Origin: Sipunculus nudus
Taxonomy: Eukaryota > Annelida > Sipuncula > Golfingiida > Sipunculidae
DNA: 64,000 bases
Reading direction: 5' to 3'
NCBI GenBank assembly: GCA_026874595.1
Contig: CM049307.1
Span: 53,071,870-53,135,869 of the forward strand
Of the stretch, positions 12,767-24,164 are shown in pieces. The notes under the pieces were generated by a model. That model ran no database searches. It worked only from the letters and a program-made list of their open reading frames with translations, and was not told where the DNA came from. Position numbers and translations under genes: made by a program. The number at the start of each line of letters is the position of its first letter. Position 1 is the first letter of the stretch.

Positions 12767-14938
12767 ACAAGGCCTACAGGCCTAATGCGAACCTGTGCAA
12801 ATGGATATACACCTGGTATAACGCTTCAATGCTGAACCACTACTTTTCATATATAAGAACAATGCAAGTACTAAACATTTTGAACAAGAAACAATACACA
12901 AACATCACTGCTGAAATTCTAGCATGGGTGCACACAACACAAAAATTATTGTAGGTGGCACCACCAGTTTTGTATACGACAAAGCTATTTGACATGTATA
13001 AATATGCCCAATTTAAGGCTGATATATCAAATTCCTCCATAGAATTAAGCAGGCACATACACTTTGCAAAAGTCATTGTAGATGGCGACACCTGTCTTGT
13101 GAACGAGAAAGCCATTAAAGACACATAGACAGGTCAGAATATCAGGCCTTGAGTCTGATGCACCGGGCTGACCAGGCTTTGGTGAGAAAGGCTGTTGCCG
13201 AGAGTGTACTGTGACAAATTACTGGCTCAGTCTACTGCACTGAGTGAACTCTTGACTTGCACCTGGCTAGACTGAGTGAACTTTTGACCTGTACTTGGCT
13301 GTACTGAATGAACATGAGAAGATCACATGATACTCATGAGGTGATCACATGCTACCCATGAAATGATCACATGCTGCCCATGAGGTGATCACATGCCTTG
13401 TGCTTGGCTGCACTCATTGAACTCTTGGCCTAAATCTGGCTGCACTGAATGAACTCTTGATCTGTTGCCAAATCTGAAACAGTTGGCAGTTTCTCAACCT
13501 ATTCAAGAAACATACACAATCTTGGCCTGTTATGTAACTCTGCTAAAATTTATCCAACACAAACCATTTGAACAAACTTGAGAAGGCTCGCCTCTGGGAT
13601 CATTTCTGTAAAATATTGAACAATTTGGCTGGACTCTTTACAAGAAGAAGAAGTTTTTATCAGCTTTTTCCCTGTAAAATCTAAGTAAATGCAGATAGCA
13701 AAAATAAGCTGAATCCATCAACATTTGATATGTGACTGATAATTGCATAAAATTTGGGGATGGTAGCTCCTGCTATTCCTGAGAAATTATGAATAATGTA
13801 CAGATGATATGTAATATCATAAATCTACATTTTTTAAAAGCTTTTAAAAAACATTCTTGTCAATATTTTCCATAGATATTCTAAAATCTAAATGTCTAGA
13901 GGCATGATGTAATGGATGCTGATTAAACTTGCCATAACTCAGCCAAAGTCACTGAACTGAGACCATTTGAACAAACTTGAATTATCAACATCTAAGGATA
14001 ATTAATGTGTGAGATTTAAGAATTTGGCCCAGTGGTTTTTGAGAAGAAGATTTTTGTAGCCACTTAGCTTACACGGGCTGTTATGGCACATGACTAAATT
14101 CAGCTTCCCATAACTCAGCCAAAAGTCACTGAACTGAGACCATTTGAACAAACTTGAATTATCAACATCTAAGGATAATTAATGTGTGAGATTTAAGAAT
14201 TTGGCAAATTGGTTTTTGAGAAGATTTTTGTAGCTACTTAGCTAAAATGGGCTATTATGGCATATGACTTAATTCAGCTTCCCATAACTTAGCCAAAAGT
14301 CACTGAACTGAGACCATTTGAACAATCTTAAGAACGCACTACCCTAGGAGCATTTCTGTGCGATATTAAACAATTAGGCCATTTCGTTTCAGAGAAGAAG
14401 TTATTTGTAGCTGTCAGTATGATACGGGCACTGATGACCCCCGTACAAAAAAGGCTGATGCAGATGGTGCCGCCAATACCTAAATTTCAGATATGACTCA
14501 TGTGACCAACATTGGCATAAAATTTGGTGATGATAGCTCAAGCCATTTCTGAGATTGTAATTTTAGTATGCTTTTTCGGACAGATGACTAAGTTCAACTT
14601 CCTGTAACTCGGCCAAAAATCACCAAACTCAAACCATTCGAACAAACTTGAGAGAGATTGTTCCAGGGATCATTTTTGTGAAATATTGGACAATTTGGCT
14701 GAACAGTTTCGGAAAAGAAGATTTTTAAATGTTTTTTAGATTTTTCCCTATAAAATCTAAGAAAATGCAGTTAGCCATAAAATAAGCGAAATCCAATAGA
14801 GTTTTTCAGATGCCTAATATTTTGCATAAAAATTCGTTATGCTAATTCTTGCCGTTTCAAGATAGTATGGGTTAACGTACAGACGACGGACAACGGACGC
14901 CGGAACACCATCGCATAAGCTCACAGGTTCGCTAAAAA
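12767..14938 (+). mobile_element. Family C element, copy 2, inserted into C1
   Basis: A complete C element with the ACAAGGCCTACAGGCCT start and the CACAGGTTCGCTAAAAA end. The flanks 'cttcccgtaactca' (left) and 'agcactgaaccaaaacc' (right) are contiguous in the C4 copy at 61887-61930, so the insertion point in C1 is visible. It carries a shortened 5' module (one GGTGGCACCACC at about 12955) and a 3' core of 175-185-bp units. Confidence 0.72.
13318..13397 (+). repeat. Short tandem repeat with GATCACATG units
   Basis: About four units of roughly 20-26 bp around 'atgaggtgatcacatg'. The same array occurs in the partial C copy at 33294-33395. Confidence 0.65.
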
Positions 14939-15744
14939 AGCACTGAACCAAAACCATTTGAACAAACTTGAATTATCAACATCTGAGGATAATTAATGTG
15001 TGAGATTTAAGAATTTGGCCCAGTGGTTTTTGAGTAGAAGATCTTTGTAGCCACTGAGCTAAAATGGGCTGTTATGGGATATGACTAAATTCAGCTTCCC
15101 ATAACTTAGCCAAAAGTCACTGAACTGAGACCATTTGAACAAACTTCAGAAAGCACTACCCTAGGATCATTTTTGTGCAATATTAAATATTTTGGCCATA
15201 TGGTTTCAGAGAAGAAGTTTTTTGTAGCCCTCTGTGTGATACAGTCACTAATGACACCATACAAAAAAGGCCGATGCAGGTGGCGCCACCAATGCCTTAA
15301 TTTCAGATATGACCTATTTGACCAACATTGGCATAAAATTTGGTGATGTTAGCTCCAGCCGTTTCTGAGATTTAAATTTTTAATATGCTTTTTTGCACAG
15401 TTAACAAAGTTCAACCTCCTGTAACTCGGCCAAAAATCTCCAAACTGGAACCATTCGAACAAACTTTAGAAAAATTGTTCCAGGGATCATTCCTGTAAAA
15501 TATTGGACAATTTGGCTGGACAGTTTCAGAGAAGAAGATTATTAATTTAAAGCGTTTTCAGCTTTTTCCCTATAAAATGCAGTAAGAAAAAAAATTTTTT
15601 TTAAAACCTATAGTTTTTTGGATGACTGATTATTTGCAAAAAATTTGGTGATGCTAGCCGTTTTTTAGATAGCTATGGTTAACGTACAGACGACGCACGA
15701 CACACCACGGACGCCGCCGCACAAGCTCACAGGTTCGCTAAAAA

Positions 15745-16647
15745 TCGCCCTCGCGCACTGATTTCTAAAAGAAGTGTCTGAGAACCAAACATTTTTTGGC
15801 GCCTTTCCCTACAGCGCTATTGGAGTTTTTCGTTTGGAAAAACCAATAGGAACATACATGAGCATGGTTCCAAATACCATGTGCACAATGTGGTGCGCCA
15901 CGCACAGAAATATCCCGGTGACAGCGTCCAGGCGGGATTCCATATTCGGAGTTTGGCAAAAAGTGGACGTTATCTGCAAATTTCAAAACGAAGTAACGCA
16001 TTTTTTTACCAAGCCTAAATCCTCAATTTATAGAAGGATATAGCCATGGCTACATATAAAACATTTCCATAAGAACGCGGTCCACGTGCTATGCCTTGCA
16101 CTGGTATACAGTCCGTAATATAAACGATTAGATCATTTTCCATTTGCACTCTTCCTCCGTATTCATTTAGGCACCAGTGTGATTATGTGAGGACAATGTC
16201 CCCCTATCCCTCACTTATAAACCTCACTTTTTATTCAATACCATATCTTATCCCCCCCCCCCTTTCAAATTGAAAATTTTGCCACACAAATATTGGATTT
16301 AATTTCAATCTGTAAATCAGCAAATTGTGCGTAATACGCCCGTCGCATATCTAGTGACTTTTTGCCTCAGTAAATATACATAAACTTGCAGGGAATGCAA
16401 CCGAGGTGAAAACCTGTATTGGTTAATATTCATTTGGAGTTCCATGAAAATACACTAATTTTTTGGTAAACCGTCAAATTTTAAAAAACAAATCCAACCT
16501 TGCACAAGGGGATACTCCATTTGAACCCTACACACGCACGAATAGGTTTCTTTAATGTTTGTGGCAACCTTTTTTCCATTAACACACATTTCTTGTTCAC
16601 TTTTATAACTTTCAAATAGACAAACTTTGAAAAAATATTGTGTAAAA
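15745..16647. other. Remainder of repeat G, then anonymous DNA downstream of RPUSD1
   Basis: The left part continues the G repeat that C1 interrupted. A C-run lies at about 16252-16262. No exon was recognised. The stretch lies 3' of the minus-strand RPUSD1 gene. Confidence 0.45.
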
Positions 16648-16653
16648 TTTATT
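16648..16653 (-). promoter_or_regulatory. Poly(A) signal AATAAA of RPUSD1
   Basis: On the minus strand AATAAA begins only a few bases after the TGA stop (16656-16658). It is the closest canonical signal; whether it is used is not known. Confidence 0.5.
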
Positions 16654-16655
16654 CA

Positions 16656-17071
16656 TCAACTAAACCCAGACCCAGAATTTGTTTCATTAATATTAAGAGT
16701 TTCTTCAAATTCAGGACAGTCATTGTCAGATTCCTTGGTGACAGTGATATTTGTCTCCATGGCAACAGCACCTAAGCCCTCAGCAACCTTTTTGGTCCCC
16801 TGTGAAGAACACTGTGTTTTCCTCTTTAGAAAGTCACTAAGATCACTATATTTTTTAATTACATGAGTAACACTCCATTTAGGATCCACTTGGGGAACAA
16901 ATGGATCACTAGCAGTAACATCAATGTGTTCATGTTTCATGGGAATGATTAATCTGTATGCGTGAAGCATCATGCGGTATGGCCACACATCCTGTCGATT
17001 GCTGTAGGTGTAGTCGCCAACTATCAGGTGACCCACATGGCCACAGTGTACTCGTAGCTGATGTGTTCGTC
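16656..17071 (-). CDS. RPUSD1: RPUSD1 coding exon 4 (RTHQLRVH motif and C-terminus)
   Basis: The acceptor is CTGTTTCAG. It encodes RTHQLRVHCGHVGHLIVGDY and then a C-terminal tail, rich in charged residues, that ends GSGFS before TGA at 16658-16656. It completes the conserved core of the synthase. The last 60 or so residues are lineage-specific in appearance. Confidence 0.92.
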
Positions 17072-20000
17072 CTGAAACAGCAAGATAAATGGACTACTCA
17101 TCAGGGTTGGGCAAAACCTGGGTTTTAAGTATAAAACCCAGCCCAGTGGGTTTTACAGGTTTAACCCGGGTAAACCCGGGTTTTATGGGTTTTATGGCCA
17201 ATATAGTCTCAAATGGCAACTGACTGATCTCTAAATTTCTTGTACCAGCTTAGGAAATACTGGGATCAGTATGTTTCTTTGCTTTAAAATGTATATAACT
17301 ATATAAATATATATAATATATAACTGATATTGGTGATATATAGCAGTTATAATGATAATTTTAAACTAGATGTGTCGGAACAACACGAATGCCCCCGCCT
17401 TGGGCAAATTAGAAACATTTGTAAAATTTGGAAAATTTTTTAAGTTCAGGAGGTGTTGTATGGTCAAAAGTAGGTCAACAAGGGCAAAATGCAAACTCGA
17501 TCTGTTACGGGTCATTATCAAGCAACACACCAAAAATCATGGGAGTATATGCAGGCATTGTGAAAAAAGTCCATACATGTGCATTTTCCATAAGAATCTG
17601 TGTCTTTCATGAAATTTTCTATGTTTAGGAGCCTTAAAACAATCAAAAGTAGATCAACCGGGATGAAACACAAACTCGATCTGTAACTGTCATTATCTGC
17701 CCACACAAAAAAAATCAGGGTGGTATCTGCAGGCAATGAGGAAAAAAAGTCAGTACATATGCATTTGTTATGAAAATTTATATTTTTCATGAAACTTTCT
17801 ATGTTAAGGAGCAGTCAAATGGTCAAAAATAGGTCAACTGGGACAAAACGTGAACTTGATCTATAACTGGTCATTATCTGCCCACACACCAAATATCAGG
17901 CCAATTTCTGCAGGTATTGTGAAGAAAAGTCTGTACAAGTGTATTTGTCATGAAAATATATATTTTACATGAAATTTCTATGTTCAGGAGCCGTAAAACA
18001 GTCAAAAGTAGGTCAACCGGGAAGAAATGCGAACTCCATCTGTAACTAGTCAATATCTGCCGACACACCAAAAATCAGGCCAATATCTGCAGGCATTGCG
18101 AAAAAAAGTCTGTACATGTGTATTTGTCATGAAATTTCATATTTTTCATGAAATTTTCTATGTTCAGGAGCCGTAAAACGGTCAAAACTAGGTCAACTGA
18201 GATGAAACGCGAACTCAATCTGTAACTATTCTATATCTGCCCACACACCAAAAATTAGGCCAATATCTGCAGGCATTGCGAAAAAAATTCTGTACATGTG
18301 TATCTGTCATGAATATTTCTATTTATCATTAAAATTTTCTAAGTTTAGGAGCCGTAAAACGGTCAAAAGTATGTCAACCGAGACAAAACGCGAACTCCAT
18401 CTGTAACTGGTCTATATCTGCCCACACACCAAAAATCAGACCAATATCTGCAGGCACTGCGAAAAAAAAGTCCGTACATGTGTATCTGTCATGAATATTT
18501 CTATTTTTCATGAAAATTTCTAAGTTTAGGAGCCGTAAAACGGTCAAAAGTAGGTCAACCAGGACAAAACGCGAACTCGATCTGTAACTGGTCTATATCT
18601 GTCCACACACCAAAAATCAGGCCAATATCTGCAGGCACTGCAAAAAAAGTCCGTACATGTGTTTTGTCATGAAATTTCATATTTTTCATGAAATTTTCTA
18701 TGTTTAGGAGCAGTAGGTCAAAAGTAGGTCAACAAGGACGAAACGCGAACTCGATCTGTAACTGGTCTATATCTGCTCACACACCAAAAATCAGGCCAAT
18801 ATCTGCAGGCATTGCGAAAAAAAGTCCGTACAACTGTTTGATTTCGGAATGACGGAAGGACGGAATGACGGACATGGGTAAAACTATATGCCCCAGCCAC
18901 TTTGTGGCAGGGGCATAAAAATCAGGAGTCTTTAAAATGGAGTATAAACCTACCGTGCTATGTAACTCCGATTATTTCAATCATATTTCTATCTGAATCT
19001 GTCATTTGTAATAATTTAATGATTTTAAAAAAATAATTTCCTTTGAATCAATGAAAGATTGAAAGTGGATGGATTACTTAATTTGGTATGTACACACACT
19101 GGCTAACTGGTCGACACAAGATGGTTACTGGTTGCAAAGTGTCAACTGATTAGCAGTACATGTATAAGATACCACACAGGTGAAGCCACAGTGACACCTC
19201 ACTGGGACTTTGCTGCAAAAGCAATGGCATCCACTGGGCACTGACACTTTGGGAGTTATTGTTATTACAAGAATATGACAGGTTGTAGTGGAGTACAGCC
19301 TAGGTAATCAAGAGTTACAAAGGATTTCATTATGGTATGATTCTGCTATATATATCCAGGGCATGTGAGAGATCTTTAGTTCTAGGTCTTTTCAGTCATA
19401 CTCATAGTGATCTCTGACCCATGAAACCTAAACTTATTGCATGGACAATCACTGTAGTTTTCCTCTTTATTTGATTATATGCATTTTATGCAGCCATTCT
19501 TATATTGAACAGAATGCTTCTAGAAAAGCCCTAATCATATTGCCCATTAAAAAATGCATGTGGGTTTTAAGGCTTATTGCCCGCCCAGGTAATAAGGTGT
19601 ATTACCCGCCAAGGTTTACCCACCCCGGTATTACCCGCCCAACCCTGCTACTCATACATTAATTATATATCCTAAAAACCTTTAAAACATATAAATTCTA
19701 GTTTCATATTTGATATTTGAATAATTTCAAGTCTTATTACAGTGGGTAACACTTCAAAGAATATTGAATATTAATACAACCTAAATAGCAAAATAAATGG
19801 ACTAAAAATATATTCTACAAGCATTTATTCCTGTAAATTGAAGCTTAATCCATATTAAATATTTATATAATTAATATAATAATTGTAATTATATACTGAT
19901 ATTATTACAGTAAAGACATAAATGAAACATTTAATACTAACCTTCAGGAAATATTATAAGCAAAGCAAATGTAATATTTGACTTGGTTTTACAATACCAA

Positions 20001-20880
20001 TTTACATAAATGTTAACAAAATAACATAAAAAGACAATGAATTAAATATGTTCATTTTAAAAATTTATATATTTACCTGTTTGTGGGATCAGTAAAATTT
20101 TAGAAGCTGGGGAGCCGTCATATTCACCGTGCTCCAAAGTGACAATGGTGGTTGAGGCTGCTCGAGGATTCTCACAAGCAGGGTTGTCTGTTGTCGCCAT
20201 CTTGTGGCACTCACAGACACTAGAATCCCTCCCAATTGCAATATCCACATCCTGCCTGTCTTGTTGAACATGCCCACGCACCTATTAAATAAACAGTGTT
20301 TCTTATCTGGTGAATAATACAAAGTATTCTTAAATTTCAGTATATTTGTATATATACTATGATATGTATTTCTGTTCTGTAATATATTACAGTCTAGCTA
20401 AAACTGAACAATGTTACTAAAGCAAGAAGAGATTTGTTATAATGATTAAATTTTTCTCCAAAGACTTTGAGCATTATTAAATGGGTGAAAAATGAGAAAT
20501 AAATTTAAAAGCTTACCAGTGCTAAGTAATGTTTTGTTACATACTGGTTCCTGAAGGCTTTGGAGGCCCAACGCGCTCCTTTTTTGTTGAATGCAACACA
20601 GAGGGCTCCACTGGTGGCATAATCCAGGCGATGACAAAATCTGAAGCAACCATAAACCTGGGTCACATTTACATTACTATATAACTATACATGTTGTCAC
20701 AGGAGCTGATTTCCTTGCCATCAATAACACACACTCTAGTGATTAAACATATTTGAAAGAGCATCATCAGTCCCTCCAGAAATTCCAGAAAATTTGGAAA
20801 ACCTATCATATTTATCCATATATTAAATTAAATGTAATGAATAAACATATTTTATGCATAATCAAGCATAAAATACATAC

Positions 20881-20932
<52 letters not shown>

Positions 20933-21440
20933 GTATAATTGGCAAACCATTCCAATGCAACATTTTTTTTATCTTCAACACTATATAAAACATCAGTCTG
21001 TACCACATATAGTTTTATAGATAGTTCTAGTATATAATTGTACCTTAGTACCACATAATACATGTACTTTATACAGTAAAAACCTTGCCTAAGGACCACC
21101 TCAATTTAGCAACCACCCCAAAATAACGACCACATTTTAAGGTAAAAAATTTTTTGCTCATTATATCATAACTCATTGACCACCTGGAAAATGTGAACCC
21201 TTATCAAGGTCCTGTTGATGGTCCTAATTTTGTGCTTTCACTGTTCCCTCTTATATACACTATATATACCAACCTAAATCCATGAGTTGCTGAAGCAGAT
21301 ACAAGGTCAGGGAAGAGCTTCCGGAGCTGTGTTTCCACTGTGATACAGTCCACTGGGTCATCGCTGTTGACCTTGATATCCTGACGTTTGTTAACAACCA
21401 CAAAGTTGTCACTTTTGTACATCACTGTTATGTCCGTCAT
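16656..21440 (-). CDS. RPUSD1: RPUSD1-like RNA pseudouridine synthase, four coding exons, 303 aa
   Basis: RluA-family pseudouridine synthase, which isomerises uridine to pseudouridine in RNA. The exon model is 21440-21274, 20640-20517, 20281-20077 and 17071-16656. All three introns have GT donors and AG acceptors, and the phases join exactly (167+124+205+416 = 912 nt). The catalytic loop FCHRLDYATSG, with the nucleophile Asp at residue 62, is assembled across the exon 1-2 junction. RTHQLRVH at 167-174 and GDYTY follow, then MMLHAYRL. The length and the opening YKSDNFVVVNK-like strand match the RPUSD1 subfamily (about 310 aa in vertebrates, from memory) rather than the longer RPUSD2-4. There is no obvious targeting peptide. 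The start was chosen from where the family's homology begins; the frame is open further upstream. It is intact, with a repeat-filled third intron. Confidence 0.93.
17102..19647 (+). mobile_element. hAT-type non-autonomous element in RPUSD1 intron 3
   Basis: The ends read CAGGGTTGGGC at the left and GCCCAACCCTG at the right, a perfect terminal inverted repeat with the CAGGG start typical of hAT elements. Both are flanked by the 8-bp target duplication CTACTCAT (17094-17101 and 19648-19655). No transposase frame is visible. A family A element sits inside it. Confidence 0.85.
17365..18920 (+). mobile_element. Family A element, copy 2, nested in the hAT element
   Basis: It has the same ACTAGATGTGTCGG-aac-CGACAC-like start and the GTGGCAGGGGCATAAAA end as copy 1, with about eight core units near 180 bp. 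It is diverged from copy 1 at scattered positions. It inserted into the hAT element, which itself sits in the RPUSD1 intron. Confidence 0.75.
20077..20281 (-). CDS. RPUSD1: RPUSD1 coding exon 3
   Basis: The acceptor is TTTAATAG and the donor is GTAAAT. It encodes residues 98-165 and the first base of Gly166, from VRGHVQQDR to LLIPQT. RGH is the usual start of the strand after the catalytic loop, and the 'AIGRDS' and 'CENPRAA' segments match the RPUSD1 pattern. Confidence 0.9.
20517..20640 (-). CDS. RPUSD1: RPUSD1 coding exon 2 (catalytic HRLD loop)
   Basis: The acceptor is TTGCTTCAG and the donor is GTAAGC. It encodes residues 57-97, FCHRLDYATSGALC through HYLAL. It holds the invariant catalytic Asp of pseudouridine synthases (Asp62) and the Thr-Ser-Gly that follows. 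Confidence 0.93.
20878..20934. repeat. Compound (AT)n-(AC)n-(AT)n microsatellite in RPUSD1 intron 1
   Basis: AT run, then about eight AC dinucleotides, then another AT run. It lies in the intron between coding exons 1 and 2. Confidence 0.93.
21274..21440 (-). CDS. RPUSD1: RPUSD1 coding exon 1
   Basis: Encodes residues 1-55 plus two bases of codon 56. It begins MTDITVMYKSDNFVVVNK and ends ASATHGF. The donor is GTTGGT at 21273-21268 on the minus strand. Initiator context is A at -3. The first domain strand and the NK dipeptide are typical of RluA-type enzymes. Confidence 0.9.
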
Positions 21441-22194
21441 CTTTACCCTACATGCCTGACCGAGTGCGATGCGCAATATATTGATGTAGATCCATCGGAT
21501 TTGGTTTGAGACTTTTAAGGACAACGAATACAGAAATGTTTGAAACCATGTCACAAGCAAGTTCAACTTTGGATTGGTCCGATCATTCTTGGAATGGTTG
21601 TCCATCTATACTTGTAACTGATCCTCCTCAGTAACAGCACTGACCTGGTGTACAAAAAGAATATACAGTATGTTATCAATATAAACCCTTTTCTGATTAA
21701 TATTGCATTTTTTTAAATTTTTAAACATGACTTTGTATAAATTTTTTAAACACATATACTCCATAACCATGGAAGACATCTTTGTGAAATTTTCAGCATT
21801 TACAGACAGGTAAATGTTCATTATGTCAGTTTGTGCTAATTACCTTTGTTGGTTCACCTGAAACACCCAAAACCCAGTGTTTTGTGTACCTGTGATGAAA
21901 CACCATGAAACACTCATTTGAATTCTACTTTGAAGCAAAAAGCTGGCATCAGTATATAAATTATCATCTGTTGGAAGTTTTAATGCAGTATTGTACCAAT
22001 CCTTTGTGAAATTAAAGCAAACAAGTTGTTTTGTACACCTGCAAGTGTTCAGTGTAAGTGCAACTAGGGCCACTAGGGGGCAGCATCATAGCTGGCATAA
22101 TTAGCTGCTGTGTTTGCCGTTGAAACTGATTGCAACATGAAATGCTCTTTTTTGACTTGATTTTATATTATCATGTTACAATATTCCAAAGATG
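21441..22194. other. RPUSD1 upstream region
   Basis: Contains the presumed 5' UTR and promoter. The reading frame of exon 1 stays open to 21605, but the extra residues look unlike the family. No TATA box was identified. A CTCF-like motif is listed separately. Confidence 0.4.
22070..22085 (+). promoter_or_regulatory. CTCF-consensus motif CCACTAGGGGGCAGCA
   Basis: This 16-mer matches the core CTCF consensus well known from vertebrates (CCASYAGRKGGCRS) at every core position. CTCF is present in most bilaterians. The site lies about 630 bp upstream of the RPUSD1 start codon and just outside the inverted B4 element. A functional role is inference. Confidence 0.5.
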
Positions 22195-23885
22195 TATTCA
22201 ACAGATGATTATTGTATCCACCAAATCAGAGTTTTGCAGAAACTATGTTTTCAGCTGGACACTGCCACCACACAGGTTCCCAGAGAACTCTTCTGTAACC
22301 ACTCACCGCAAATTTATGAAACTCGGAATTATGATCAGGTCACATGTGAACTGCTGAGCCCTCATTTAGGTTGACCTCTGACCTTTCCTCTCTGCAGAGC
22401 ATCCATCTATTTGTCTGTTTTCACACATAAACCCAAATATCTTGGGATTGTTTGACACATCAGGCTATGAGTTTACATGAGTGTAGATCTTGTATAGCGC
22501 TATATCAATCTTAAAACTGGAGGTGCCATCTACAACTATTTTTGCACAGCTTCTATCCACTGTTTGTCTGCCTTGGGTTAAAATCAATCTTTCTCTTCAG
22601 TGGTTGGATTTATTGCCTGGTAATTTAGCACATATGGACATCATGGATACGTTTCTCATTTATATGACAGGTGGTGCCACCTACAATCACGCTTACGTTT
22701 CAGACATTCATGCTACTATCTCAGGACTGGTTTGAGATAGTATATATCTTGCATAGCTCTTTATCATACACAAAAAACGGTGGTGCCACCTGCACCTTTT
22801 TTTGCATTTTGTGATCTGTTTGTCTGTCTAGGGTACAAATCACTCATAACTCAGCAGTGGTTGACTTATCATGTGGATACAATGTTGATATATTGTGGAT
22901 ACAATCATGGATAGATTTTTTTGTTGAGTTGCCAGATGGCGCCACCTATAAACACATTAACATTTAAATGGCAGACATCAATGCTAATATCTCAGGACTG
23001 TTTGATGTCTCAGATGGAAATTTTTCTTGAGTAAAAACCTTACATAGCTCTACAGCTTATTAAAATTTGGTGGCTCAACCAACAACAATGTTTGCGTGGT
23101 GTCCATCTGTTCATCAGATTAGGGTAAAAAATCACTCATGTCTCAGCAATGGTTTGACTTATCCACCTGAAATTTTGCATATGTATACATCTTGGATAGC
23201 TTTTTCATTCAAATGACAGTTGGCGCTACCTACAATCATGTTAAAGTGGCAGACATCCATGATTAAATCTAAGGACTGATATAACATATCGGCCTAACCC
23301 TAGTTGTCACACCCCCCCCCCCCCCCCATGAACAATAATATGCTGCATTCGTTACCATTGGAATAGATGGTACGTACGAGTTTCCCAGTGGGAAACCTGT
23401 TCGACATGTGACCCAAGTGGAACATACCACTGGGAAACTGGGATTTGACAGAGCAAGTCAATCTGTTCCACTTGGCAACCTTCACCTTTATTCACTGCTT
23501 TTCGAGAAGTAGGGAGCAAATAAATAAACCAATAATGGCAATATCTGACTGGTTTACATAAAAGTTTTAAATGACAAATAAAGTTGAACCAATGTAACAT
23601 GAAACATATTTTATTAATTAGTTTCTCTTCAGTAACTATCACAAAATAAACATCCGGTCAGTGGGTCTTTTGTTGGGTACCGAAAGTTTGCAAGTCGTAC
23701 GAACAAGCTGCCATCTGGTACATACCATCTGTACGAGCGTTAACAAACGCAGCATGATGCAACAAATCTCACTCTATTTCCCCTTACCACTCAATCCATG
23801 CTTCACTTCACCCATACCACTCTGATTTCGTAGGATACATTCTGGTCCCTTGTCGTCTACCTGTATCTCAGGTTATCAACTAGTG
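22195..23885 (-). mobile_element. Family B element, copy 4, inverted and diverged
   Basis: Read on the minus strand it has the B 5' segment (23740-23880, with the GGTGAAGTGAAGCATGGATT-like text), diverged GGTGGTGCCACC modules (22672, 22782, 22938), and the B 3' hairpin region at 22195-22235. A segment around 23290-23740 with a C-run is foreign to other B copies and may be a later insertion. Confidence 0.65.
23310..23327. repeat. Poly-C tract
   Basis: A homopolymer of about 18 C. Similar runs occur near 16252, 28144, 34224 and 59826 (C) and near 27274 and 31645 (G). Confidence 0.9.
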
Positions 23886-24109
23886 TAACTTATACTAGCT
23901 TCAAATTTGAAGTTAAGTGCATATTTTGTCATAGGTACCAAAACCTCACAGGTGTTTTAGCTGGCTGCCTTTGACTTGTATGTAGCAAAGGTAAATACAG
24001 GTAAAATGTAGAACTTTTCTTTCCTCTCACTGACATTTATTAACTCATAACTGACCAATATATCCTTATCATATGAACAAATTAAAGAAATGAAACCTGC
24101 ACTATAACA

Positions 24110-24112
<3 letters not shown>

Positions 24113-24162
<50 letters not shown>
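24113..24162. repeat. (TA)n microsatellite
   Basis: An uninterrupted TA run of about 50 bp. Confidence 0.95.

Positions 24163-24164
<2 letters not shown>

Larger units (their letters stand above)
8531..15744 (+). mobile_element. Family C element, copy 1, with nested B1 and C2
   Basis: The 5' end is ACAAGGCCTACAGGCCTAAT, a small hairpin of two AGGCCT arms, followed by GCGAACCTGTG. The 3' end is CACAGGTTCGC followed by TAAAAA, which is the inverted form of that motif. The C body contains 'ctgagtgaactcttgacct' minisatellite units (about 11690-11850) and a 3' core of 175- to 185-bp units ('caaaagtcactgaactgaga'). It is interrupted by B1 at 8722-11271 and by a second C element at 12767-14938. No transposase or helicase frame is visible. 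Confidence 0.72.

Noticed and set aside
23352-23490. Inverted words around GTTTCCCAGTGGGAAAC as element ends
   Set aside because: The pair is short and no target duplication or second copy was found, so the boundaries cannot be supported.
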